Shown piece by piece: positions 25,311 through 33,392 of a stretch of DNA of 64,000 bases. The notes under the pieces were generated by a model. The model was given only the letters and a program-made list of their open reading frames with translations. It had not been told where the DNA came from and made no database searches. The translations under genes were made by a program, and so were the position numbers. This DNA is from PALSA-270 sp963770915 (GTDB lineage Bacteria; Acidobacteriota; Terriglobia; Terriglobales; Acidobacteriaceae). Where the stretch lies: positions 3,410,001-3,474,000 of the forward strand of contig CAVYRG010000001.1 in the NCBI GenBank assembly GCA_963770915.1, read 5' to 3'. How positions within the stretch are numbered: position 1 is the stretch's first letter; the number at the start of each line of letters is the position of its first letter.

Positions 25311-25856
25311 ATGACTAAGTCCATCGAAATGACGCAAGAGTTGGAGCGCATGCAAGAGGCTCCGCTGATCACTCCTACTGACCTGAAGGCCGGGGCGACT
25401 AAGGATATCGCCGGAGCGATGAACGCCATCCTGGCGGACGTGTTCGCGCTCTACCTGAAGACCAAGAACTTTCACTGGCACCTGAGCGGGCCGCATTTCC
25501 GCGATTACCACTTGCTGTTTGACGAACAGGCCGACCAGATCTTCGCCATGACCGACCCGATCGCTGAGCGCATCCGCAAGGTTGGGGGCACCACGCTCAG
25601 GTCCATCGGCCATATCGCGCGCTTGCAGCGCGTATTGGACAATGATGCCCCATACGTCGAGCCAGAGGATATGCTCGCCGAGTTGTGCGAGGACAACAAG
25701 ACCCTCGCCGCGCGCCTCCGAGAGGCCCACGGCGTCTGCGAGCAATACGAGGACATCGCGACTACCAGCCTTATCGATGTTTGGATTGACGAGACGGAGC
25801 GGCGCACCTGGTTCCTGTTCGAGGCAGGCCGCCGAAAGGATTCTACTGGGCATTGA
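25311..25856 (+). CDS. dps: Dps-family ferritin-like protein
   Basis: 181 residues with AAGGAG upstream. The Dps ferroxidase motif is present: KNFHWHLSGPHF and LLFDEQADQIFAMTDPIAERIR. Dps dodecamers oxidise and store iron with H2O2 and often protect DNA. It lies between hypC and hypD in the same orientation, 59 bases after hypC and 185 before hypD. That position suggests co-expression with the hydrogenase, perhaps to limit peroxide or manage iron for the cofactor. The link is inference. Confidence 0.93.
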   Translation: MTKSIEMTQELERMQEAPLITPTDLKAGATKDIAGAMNAILADVFALYLKTKNFHWHLSGPHFRDYHLLFDEQADQIFAMTDPIAERIRKVGGTTLRSIGHIARLQRVLDNDAPYVEPEDMLAELCEDNKTLAARLREAHGVCEQYEDIATTSLIDVWIDETERRTWFLFEAGRRKDSTGH

Positions 25857-26041
25857 AGCCCGCTCGATTGACGACGGTGCGGATTCAAACGTCCGGCGGG
25901 CAGAATGAAAACTGTTGCGGTCAGAATCGAGAGTGGGGGAGCTTTGTTGCAATCCAGACTTTGCCGATGAGGGCACTTTGGCTTCGACGTTTGAATTTTC
26001 CAGCGGAATAGAGATAAGCGTGTGACCAGTGGAGAAACGGA

Positions 26042-27151
26042 ATGAAGTACTTGGACGAATACCGGAATGAGGAGATTGCCCATAATATTGTGGCAGAGTT
26101 GACGCGACGTGCTACTCGTCCATGGGTGTTGATGGAGATCTGCGGAGGGCAAACCCACACGTTGATGCGTTACGGCATCGACGAGATGCTGCCTGCCAGC
26201 ATTGAACTGGTCCACGGGCCGGGATGTCCGGTATGCGTAACCTCGCTTGAAACGATCGACAAGGCCATCGAGATTGCTTCGCGTCCCGAAGCAACCCTGA
26301 TTTCGTATGGCGACATGCTTCGTGTTCCGGGTTCCCATACCGATCTCTTTCATGTGAAGGCCAAGGGCGGAGACGTGAGAGTTGTTTATTCTCCAACGGA
26401 AGCCCTTAAGTTCGCCCGTGCACATCCTGAACGCAAAGTAGTCTTCTTCGCGGTTGGCTTCGAGACCACGGCGCCTGCCAACGCGATGGCCGTTTGGCAA
26501 GCCAAGCGGGAGAGCCTGAGAAATTTCTCGATGCTCGCTTCCCACGTCCTTGTGCCGCCTGCAATTCGAGCGCTCCTGAGTTCATCGCGCAATCGCGTGC
26601 AGGGATTCATTGGACCGGGCCACGTCTGCACAGTCATGGGCTACCGGGAATACGAAGACCTCATCCGCGAGTTTCATGTGCCGATTGTCGTGGGTGGATT
26701 CGAACCGCTTGATCTGCTGGAAGCGATCCTGATGCTGGTGACGCAGCTCGAAGAAGGACGTGCCGAAGTTGAGAATCAGTACGTCCGGTCCGTGACCTAT
26801 GAGGGCAACCTGCGCGCTCAAAAGGTATTGGCGGAAGTGTTCGAGGTGTGTGACCGGAAATGGCGCGGGATCGGCGGAATTCCGGAAAGCGGTCTCAGCC
26901 TCCGTGAGGAATATGCTGAATTCGATGCGGACCGGATCTTTGGGACGGAAGGAATGACCGCGGATGAGCCCGCCGAGTGCATTAGTGCAGAAGTGCTCCA
27001 GGGACTGAAAAAGCCGACAGATTGTTCGGCATTCGGGACGCGCTGCACGCCGGACAATCCGTTAGGCGCCCCGATGGTCTCTTCCGAAGGGGCGTGTGCC
27101 GCATACTACCGGTATCGCCGGCACGCGATAGCTGTAACGGAGAGCCATTGA
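26042..27151 (+). CDS. hypD: HypD hydrogenase maturation protein
   Basis: 369 residues. Conserved motifs are EICGGQTHTLMRYG, HGPGCPVCVT, VGFETTAP and GPGHVCTVMG, plus the C-terminal cysteines of the 4Fe-4S cluster. HypD with HypC builds the Fe(CN)2CO moiety. The stop overlaps the start of hypE by one base. Confidence 0.97.
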   Translation: MKYLDEYRNEEIAHNIVAELTRRATRPWVLMEICGGQTHTLMRYGIDEMLPASIELVHGPGCPVCVTSLETIDKAIEIASRPEATLISYGDMLRVPGSHTDLFHVKAKGGDVRVVYSPTEALKFARAHPERKVVFFAVGFETTAPANAMAVWQAKRESLRNFSMLASHVLVPPAIRALLSSSRNRVQGFIGPGHVCTVMGYREYEDLIREFHVPIVVGGFEPLDLLEAILMLVTQLEEGRAEVENQYVRSVTYEGNLRAQKVLAEVFEVCDRKWRGIGGIPESGLSLREEYAEFDADRIFGTEGMTADEPAECISAEVLQGLKKPTDCSAFGTRCTPDNPLGAPMVSSEGACAAYYRYRRHAIAVTESH

Positions 27152-28212
27152 TGCCGCACGATACGAAACTCGATGTCACTTTGAGTTGCCCTGTCCCGAT
27201 CGGGGGCGGGGAGTCGATTCTAATGGGTCACGGAAGCGGAGGCCGAATGAGCGGAGACCTCCTGCGCAACATCCTGCTGCCCGCTCTTCAAAATCCCGTG
27301 CTCGACCGTTTAGATGACCAGGCGATCGTGGAGCTTGGTGGATCCCGAATTGCCTTTACGACGGACTCATTTGTCGTGAAGCCGCTCTTTTTCCCTGGCG
27401 GCGATGTCGGAACTCTTGCGGTGAACGGTACCGTCAATGACCTGGCTATGGGCGGGGCCAAGCCTCTCTTCTTGAGTCTTGCACTCATCCTCGAAGAAGG
27501 GCTTCCGCTCGATATCCTGCGCAGGGTTATGGAATCCATTCGTGTCGCAGCAGCTCTGGCAAACGTCCTCGTCGTTACCGGAGACACAAAAGTAGTGGAA
27601 AAAGGGAACGGCGACGGGTTGTTTGTGAACACTTCGGGAATCGGTCTTGTCTCTACCGAAGTGCGACTTTCCGCCGATCAGGCACGCCCCGGAGATCGCG
27701 TGTTGCTAAGCGGCACCATTGGAGACCATGGGATCACGATATTGTCTCAGCGGGAAGGCCTCGAGTTCGAAAGCGAGGTCGCGAGCGATACCGCGGCCCT
27801 GCACACACTGGTTGGCGCCATGCTTGGCGCGAGTTGTGAAATTCATTGTCTCCGCGATCCAACGCGCGGTGGCCTGTCGAGTTCTTTGAACGAGATTGCG
27901 GCCCGGTCGCGAGTTGGAATTGAGCTCGAAGAGGACGCGATCCCGATCCGCGAGGAAGTCCGAGGCGCGTGCGAGTTGTTAGGACTCGATCCGTTGTACG
28001 TCGCGAACGAGGGCAAGCTGCTTGCGATTGTTGAGCCCACGGTGGCCGAAAGGATTCTCGAAGCAATGCGCCGGCATCCACTAGGAGGCAATGCCCAGAT
28101 CATCGGAACGGTTACGGACTCACATCCGGCGATGGTTATCCTTCGCACGCGTTTGGGAACATCGCGGGTTGTCGATCTGCTCTCCGGCGATCAATTGCCG
28201 AGAATCTGCTGA
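27151..28212 (+). CDS. hypE: HypE carbamoyl dehydratase
   Basis: 353 residues from the ATG at 27151, overlapping the hypD stop; an upstream in-frame ATG lies inside hypD. GHGSGGRMSGDLL, FTTDSFVV and GDTKVVEKG are typical of HypE (PurM-like fold). The C-terminus is PRIC, with the Cys that becomes thiocyanate and donates cyanide to iron. It works with HypF, whose gene is two genes further down. Confidence 0.97.
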   Translation: MPHDTKLDVTLSCPVPIGGGESILMGHGSGGRMSGDLLRNILLPALQNPVLDRLDDQAIVELGGSRIAFTTDSFVVKPLFFPGGDVGTLAVNGTVNDLAMGGAKPLFLSLALILEEGLPLDILRRVMESIRVAAALANVLVVTGDTKVVEKGNGDGLFVNTSGIGLVSTEVRLSADQARPGDRVLLSGTIGDHGITILSQREGLEFESEVASDTAALHTLVGAMLGASCEIHCLRDPTRGGLSSSLNEIAARSRVGIELEEDAIPIREEVRGACELLGLDPLYVANEGKLLAIVEPTVAERILEAMRRHPLGGNAQIIGTVTDSHPAMVILRTRLGTSRVVDLLSGDQLPRIC

Positions 28213-28302
28213 GGGCAGGCCGACGCACCTCGATGCGGGAATATCGTCATCAGAGTGGTGTGGGTCGAGAACACCTTTTATCGAGAATTGACGGAGGATG
28301 AA

Positions 28303-28770
28303 ATGAATTCCATACAGAGGGCAATCCAGCTAATAGCGGTATGCATGTTCGTTTTAACTGCTTCATTCACGTTCGGGCAGATGGGCATGGGACAAGGAAT
28401 GGGCCAAGGTATGGGAAAGGGCATGCCTATGTATGACCCGTCGACGGCAATGACAGTGAAAGGCACGGTACAAGAGGTTCAGGAAGGAGGAATGCAATCG
28501 GGACAAATGGGTCACATGCACCATATGGGAACACATCTAGTCCTGAAAACTGACGACACGAAGTACGTCGTGCTGGTGGGTCCCTCCAGTTTTCTGAAGA
28601 CGAAGAACTTTGAGTTTGCGAAGGGTGATGAAATCGAAGTGATAGGGTCGAAGGTGAAATATAACGGCGCCGAATGCCTGATTGCCCGCGAGATCAAGAA
28701 AGGCGACAAAGTACTCACCTTGCGCGACGAAAAGGGCGTTCCGGAATGGTCCATGGGCCGGCAACGCTAG
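28303..28770 (+). CDS. Met-rich periplasmic protein of unknown function in the hyp cluster
   Basis: 155 residues from the ATG at 28303 (GGAGG upstream). A signal peptide (IQLIAVCMFVLTASFTFG) is followed by a Met/Gly repeat, MGMGQGMGQGMGKGMPM, and later QMGHMHHMGTH. The rest is a small beta domain (MTVKGTVQEV, THLVLKTDDTKYVVLVGP, GDEIEVIGSKV) ending in KVLTLRDEKGVPEW. The domain looks like an OB-type barrel. The Met/His clusters suggest metal binding, possibly Cu or Ni. It is embedded between hypE and hypF, so a hydrogenase-linked role is plausible. Confidence 0.75.
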   Translation: MNSIQRAIQLIAVCMFVLTASFTFGQMGMGQGMGQGMGKGMPMYDPSTAMTVKGTVQEVQEGGMQSGQMGHMHHMGTHLVLKTDDTKYVVLVGPSSFLKTKNFEFAKGDEIEVIGSKVKYNGAECLIAREIKKGDKVLTLRDEKGVPEWSMGRQR

Positions 28771-28778
28771 GTGGGCCG

Positions 28779-31058
28779 GTGCACGAGATGGGAATAGCGA
28801 CCGCTTGTTCCATTCGAGTTCGCGGGGTCGTACAAGGAGTCGGCTTCCGCCCGTTTGTCTACCGCTTGGCCTGCGCCAACACCTTGAATGGATGGGTGCT
28901 CAACGCAGAAGAAGGTGTCGAAATTCATCTTGAAGGCGCCGAGACGGATCTTGCAGCATTTATCCGCGACCTAAAAACGCAACCACCACCTGCATCCGGC
29001 ATCGCGGAAATCGACGTCCAGGCGGTGGACCCGGTCGGCTTACTCGAATTCACGATTCGGGAAAGCCAGCGACGGCAGCACCCCACGGTTTGCATTTCGC
29101 CGGATCTTCCAGTTTGCGATGAATGTCTAAAAGAACTTTTCGATCCCGCTGACCGACGGTATTGGTACCCCTATATCAATTGCACCAATTGCGGTCCACG
29201 CTACACCGTCGTGGCAGGTCTGCCCTACGACCGGCCCAACACAACCATGAAGGACTGGCGGCTCGATGATTACTGCGCCCAGGAATATTCCAACCCTCGC
29301 AACCGTCGTTTTCATGCCCAGCCTGTAGCCTGCCCAGCCTGCGGCCCCGGCTATTATCTTCACCCGCATTTTCACCCCAACCACGCGAAAACCGGGGGCG
29401 GAAGCGAACGCAGCATCCGGCAAGCGGCCGAGATGCTTAACGCCGGCGGAATTCTAGCAGTGAAAGGACTCGGTGGGTACCATTTAGCGTGCGATGCCCG
29501 AAATCCCAGCGCCGTCGCGGCTTTACGGGATCGCAAGTTCAGGAAGGAAAAACCGTTCGCTGTAATGGCGAAGGACATTAGCGTGGCGCGGGCTCTGATG
29601 GATTTATCGCCGGAGGCGGAGTCACTGCTTACCTCTACTGCCCGGCCCATCGTGGTTGCTCCCGCGAGGGTGGAACTCGCGGATGTCGCTCCAGAGAACT
29701 ACGAACTCGGCGTGATGTTGCCTTACACGCCTTTGCACCACTTGCTGTTTGCCGCCGGCGCTCCCGAAGTGCTCGTCATGACCAGTGCCAACCGCTCCAG
29801 TGAGCCAATCGCTTATGAGGATGATGACGCGCTCATGCAACTCTCCGGGATGGCCGATGCTTTCTTGATCGGCGAGCGTCCCATCGCGCGTCGCGTGGAT
29901 GACTCCGTTGCTCGTGCTGGCGCTTTTGGCCCTGTCATCTTGCGGCGCTCCCGCGGATATGCGCCGGGAGCAGTGACTGTTCTGCCAACGCATCGCCCGA
30001 TACTGGCTCTTGGCGCCGACTTGAAGAATACGATCACACTCGTCGTAGGCGGCCAAGCCTTTGTCAGCCAGCATATTGGCGACCTCGACCATTACCAGTC
30101 GTTCCGCGCTTTTCAGCAGACAATCGAGGATCTAACCTCCATGTACCGGCTACGCGCAGACGATCTGCTCGTCCTTCATGACTCCCATCCTCAGTACCGC
30201 TCGACGACCTTTGCCACCGCAATGCCGTCGGCTGAAATGCGGGCCATTCAACATCATCGCGCCCACATTGCATCGGTGCTCGCGGAGCGTGGTGCCTGGG
30301 AGAAGCGTGTCATCGGGATCAGTCTCGATGGAACGGGCTATGGCGATGACGGAACCATCTGGGGCGGCGAAATATTTGTCGGTAGCGTTTGCCAAGGTTT
30401 CGAGCGGGTAGCACATCTGCGCCCAGCAATGCTCGCGGGCGGTGACTCCGCCGCGCGTCACCCGGTTCAGTCGGCCGCGGGCTTTCTTGCCCAACTCGAC
30501 GGCCTGCCCGATGTTACCTTGGCCCCCTTTGACTTTCCCGCGCGCTACCGGAACGCTGCAGTATTGGTCCGCAAGGGCGTGAGAACATTTGCAAGCACTT
30601 CTGTTGGTCGTGTCTTTGACGCCGCCGCGGCCCTTCTCGGTTTTACGCGCGAGATCAGCTTCGAAGGACAGGCTGCAATGTGGCTCGAACAATTAGCCCG
30701 CCATGCGCCTCTTGGCGTGCCCTACCCGTTCCCATTTGTTGACAGCGAACTTGATTTTCGTCCACTGCTCGAAAGGGTAGCTCGCGATCGCTTCCTCGGA
30801 CACGATGTGAGCCGGATTGCACGTGCCTTTCAGCAAGGTGTTGCACAAGGCCTCGCCGACGCTGCTTCCCAACTTTGCGAAATCTACGGCGTCGATACCA
30901 TCGTTCTTTCGGGCGGCGTATTTCAGAACGAGCTACTGTTGGAAGATCTGAGGTCTGCATGGTCGGTTACGCTCTTGCAGGTCTGGACGAATCACCTTGT
31001 GCCGCCTAATGACGGTGGAATCAGCTTAGGCCAGGCAGCACTGGCCTCTTTTGGCTGA
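28779..31058 (+). CDS. hypF: HypF carbamoyltransferase
   Basis: 759 residues from a GTG at 28779 (AGGTGGG upstream); an ATG at 28788 is the alternative. Domains in order: acylphosphatase (SIRVRGVVQGVGFRPFVYRL), two zinc-finger parts (CDECLKELF, CTNCGPRY, CPACGP), a YrdC-like part (VKGLGGYHLACDA) and a Kae1-like part with the HHRAHIASVLAE metal site. HypF makes the carbamoyl group that HypE turns into cyanide. Confidence 0.96.
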   Translation: MHEMGIATACSIRVRGVVQGVGFRPFVYRLACANTLNGWVLNAEEGVEIHLEGAETDLAAFIRDLKTQPPPASGIAEIDVQAVDPVGLLEFTIRESQRRQHPTVCISPDLPVCDECLKELFDPADRRYWYPYINCTNCGPRYTVVAGLPYDRPNTTMKDWRLDDYCAQEYSNPRNRRFHAQPVACPACGPGYYLHPHFHPNHAKTGGGSERSIRQAAEMLNAGGILAVKGLGGYHLACDARNPSAVAALRDRKFRKEKPFAVMAKDISVARALMDLSPEAESLLTSTARPIVVAPARVELADVAPENYELGVMLPYTPLHHLLFAAGAPEVLVMTSANRSSEPIAYEDDDALMQLSGMADAFLIGERPIARRVDDSVARAGAFGPVILRRSRGYAPGAVTVLPTHRPILALGADLKNTITLVVGGQAFVSQHIGDLDHYQSFRAFQQTIEDLTSMYRLRADDLLVLHDSHPQYRSTTFATAMPSAEMRAIQHHRAHIASVLAERGAWEKRVIGISLDGTGYGDDGTIWGGEIFVGSVCQGFERVAHLRPAMLAGGDSAARHPVQSAAGFLAQLDGLPDVTLAPFDFPARYRNAAVLVRKGVRTFASTSVGRVFDAAAALLGFTREISFEGQAAMWLEQLARHAPLGVPYPFPFVDSELDFRPLLERVARDRFLGHDVSRIARAFQQGVAQGLADAASQLCEIYGVDTIVLSGGVFQNELLLEDLRSAWSVTLLQVWTNHLVPPNDGGISLGQAALASFG

Positions 31059-31065
31059 GGTTCTT

Positions 31066-31425
31066 ATGCACGAGATGAGCATTGCGAATTCGGTACTGGA
31101 GGCGGTACGCGCCGAAGCATTGCGTTTCCCGAACGCTCGCATTTGCAAAGTGGGCTTGCGAATCGGCGTGCTGGCCGGTGTGAACCCCGACTCCCTCAGT
31201 TTCTGTTTTGAAGCGCTTGTCCGCGGAACGGAGTTCGAACCTCTGAGTGTTGAGATTGAATACTCACCGAACACGCAGCTGTGCGCGATCTGCGGCCATT
31301 CATTCCTCCCACTGGTCGATGGTGCCGCGTGTCCGAACTGCGGCAGCGCGGATTCCCAGTTCGTCGGCGGAGATGAGTTAGAGTTTGCTTACCTGGAGGT
31401 TGAAGATGGAACGCGTACCGCTTGA
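31066..31425 (+). CDS. hypA: HypA nickel-insertion protein
   Basis: 119 residues starting MHEMSIANSVLEAV with the nickel-binding His2. Zinc cysteines are in CAICG and CPNCG. I moved the start from an upstream in-frame codon to this ATG because MHEMS is the conserved beginning. HypA delivers nickel with HypB, whose gene overlaps its end by 20 bases. Confidence 0.96.
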   Translation: MHEMSIANSVLEAVRAEALRFPNARICKVGLRIGVLAGVNPDSLSFCFEALVRGTEFEPLSVEIEYSPNTQLCAICGHSFLPLVDGAACPNCGSADSQFVGGDELEFAYLEVEDGTRTA

Positions 31426-32083
31426 ACGTAAAGTCCTGAGCGAAAATGACCGAATTGCATCTGATCTGAGGGTACGTTTTTCCGAACATAATATTATGTG
31501 CCTGAACCTGATTAGTTCACCCGGATCAGGGAAAACCAGCCTGCTCGAACGTACACTTGAGAGCTTCAACCGCGGGGAACGGGTTGCGGTTCTCACCGGA
31601 GACATCCAAACAGAGAACGACGCCAAGAGGCTGCAGCGTTTCGGTTTTCCCGTGAAGCAGATCACCACCGGTGGAACATGCCACCTGGATGCCAGGATGA
31701 TCGAGAGAGCACTGTCCGACTGGCGTCTGGAAGATATCGATTTGCTTTTCGTCGAGAACGTGGGCAACCTTGTCTGTCCATCCAGCTACGATCTCGGCGA
31801 GGAAGCCAAGGTCGTGCTCCTCAGCGTCACTGAAGGGGAAGATAAGCCGCTTAAATATCCTTCGATCTTCTTCAAGTCTGAGCTGCTGGTGCTTACCAAG
31901 CTTGATCTATTGCCCTATATACCCTTTGACATTGCGGCGGCAGAGGAGAACGCCCGTCGAATTCACGGCGAAATGGAAATCATTCGGCTCTCGTGCCAGA
32001 GCGGCCAAGGCTTTCAAGAATGGCTTCGCTGGCTGAACCATAAGCGCGAGCCTGCACGAACGACGGCAACGGCCGCACGATAG
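31406..32083 (+). CDS. hypB: HypB GTPase
   Basis: 225 residues from the ATG at 31406 (GGAGG upstream). The G-domain motifs are SSPGSGKTSLLERT (P-loop), TGDIQTENDA, GGTCHLDARMI, ENVGNLVCP and TKLDLLPY. The N-terminal His-rich nickel-storage stretch seen in some HypB proteins is absent. HypB drives nickel insertion by GTP hydrolysis. It is the last gene of the hydrogenase operon; a gap of 328 bases with the next promoter follows. Confidence 0.96.
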   Translation: MERVPLERKVLSENDRIASDLRVRFSEHNIMCLNLISSPGSGKTSLLERTLESFNRGERVAVLTGDIQTENDAKRLQRFGFPVKQITTGGTCHLDARMIERALSDWRLEDIDLLFVENVGNLVCPSSYDLGEEAKVVLLSVTEGEDKPLKYPSIFFKSELLVLTKLDLLPYIPFDIAAAEENARRIHGEMEIIRLSCQSGQGFQEWLRWLNHKREPARTTATAAR

Positions 32084-32411
32084 CTGCGTCGTCCAAACGG
32101 GCGAACTGACAGCGCGGCATCGCAGACACCCTTGAAGCTTCAGTTCAATCGGCTTCTTGATTTCGACTACAGCGCGCAAGCCATTCCATTCTGGACCAAT
32201 GCGCCAATTGTGCGCAATTTGGCGGGCATCACGATACGCAGGCGTGCCGCTCATTGAAGCAGGGGTAGATTGTCCGCGTCATCGCCTTGGCGAAGCATTT
32301 ACGTTTAATCTCACCGCAATTTCTTCTTTATGACTTCTTTATTTTGCCTTCCTAGAATGTGAGACTCATTGCCGAGAGTGTGGGCCCCACAGAGTAGGTA
32401 GGGAGAAAGTT
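32084..32411. other. Intergenic region with cytochrome-operon promoter
   Basis: 328 bases. Apart from the promoter at 32325-32358 I see no gene, RNA or strong hairpin terminator after hypB. The absence of a clear terminator leaves read-through from the hydrogenase operon possible. Confidence 0.6.
32325..32358 (+). promoter_or_regulatory. Direct-repeat box and -10 of the cytochrome operon (copy 2)
   Basis: The core TCTTTATGACTTCTTTAT (32325-32342) is identical to copy 1. The -10 TAGAAT spans 32353-32358 at the same distance. The decahaem cytochrome gene starts 53 bases later. TTAATC lies about 20 bases upstream, where other copies have TAATC or TTAAC, a possible additional contact. Confidence 0.85.
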
Positions 32412-33383
32412 GTGAACCTCTGCAAGTGCATGCGGCGCGCTAGTTTCGTCTGCCTCGTGGCGGCGCTGGCGACCACCTGCGGTACACCGCAAATTGCCTA
32501 TGCGGCGCAATCGGGCGCAGTTGCGGCTGGTGCCGCGTCGACGAGCGCTACCGGTGCTGACGACAGCGCGTCTGAATATGTGGGAGCGGAGACCTGCAAG
32601 ACTTGCCACGCCGATGTCTACGCCGATTGGGAAAAAACGCCGCACTGGAAGACCACGCTGAACAAGCTGGGCGGTCCATCGAAGCAGGGCTGTGAAGGCT
32701 GCCATGGGCCAGGCAAGGCGCATGTGGATGGCGGCGGTGATGTCACCAAGATTTTCACCTTCAAGAATGTTTCGGCAAAAATCATCAGCGACCGCTGCCT
32801 GACCTGTCACGCCGGTGGCACCGAGCACATGAATGCCATCAACTCGATTCATACGCTGAATGGCGTGAGCTGCATTTCCTGCCACTCACCGCACCACGCC
32901 GTGACCAAGCGATTTCTGCTCATCAAGGCGCAGCCGGAGTTGTGCTATTCCTGCCACCTGCAGAAGGAAGCCGAATTCGCTATGCCTTTTCACCATCGCG
33001 TGAATGAGGGTTTGGTCCAGTGCACTGACTGCCATAATCCGCACGGGACTGTGCGCCCAAAGCAGTTGCGGACTTCGGCCACCATGGACGCCGTTTGCTT
33101 CAAGTGTCACACGGACAAGCAAGGCCCGTTTGTATTCGAGCATGAGCCCGTCAAAGTCGAGGGCTGCACTTCCTGTCATCTACCCCACGGAGGCCCGAAT
33201 GCGCACATGCTCCGGGTGAGCAATGTGAATTTGCTCTGCCTGCAGTGCCACACAAACGTTGCCAGCGGCTCTGGGGCGCCTGGGACTCCCTCGTTTCATA
33301 GCCAAGAAACGTTTTTTAAGTCCTGTACGTTGTGCCACAGCCAGATCCATGGCTCCAACTTTGACCGTACGTTCTTCAAGTAG
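32412..33383 (+). CDS. MtrA/DmsE-like decahaem cytochrome c
   Basis: 323 residues from a GTG with a GGGAGAAAG ribosome site. A signal peptide ends near IAYAAQS. Ten CxxCH motifs are present: CKTCH, CEGCH, CLTCH, CISCH, CYSCH, CTDCH, CFKCH, CTSCH, CLQCH and CTLCH, evenly spread from residue 60 to the end. Ten haems in about 300 residues is the MtrA/DmsE/PioA architecture. These proteins sit inside an outer-membrane barrel and move electrons across it. The next gene encodes a candidate barrel nine bases downstream, which strongly supports this role. Confidence 0.93.
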   Translation: MNLCKCMRRASFVCLVAALATTCGTPQIAYAAQSGAVAAGAASTSATGADDSASEYVGAETCKTCHADVYADWEKTPHWKTTLNKLGGPSKQGCEGCHGPGKAHVDGGGDVTKIFTFKNVSAKIISDRCLTCHAGGTEHMNAINSIHTLNGVSCISCHSPHHAVTKRFLLIKAQPELCYSCHLQKEAEFAMPFHHRVNEGLVQCTDCHNPHGTVRPKQLRTSATMDAVCFKCHTDKQGPFVFEHEPVKVEGCTSCHLPHGGPNAHMLRVSNVNLLCLQCHTNVASGSGAPGTPSFHSQETFFKSCTLCHSQIHGSNFDRTFFK

Positions 33384-33392
33384 AGTGCACCT

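Noticed and set aside
28381..28434. Short tandem repeat or CRISPR-like array (GGCATGGGACAAGG units)
   Set aside because: It is the in-frame Met-Gly repeat of the periplasmic protein, too short and without spacers.
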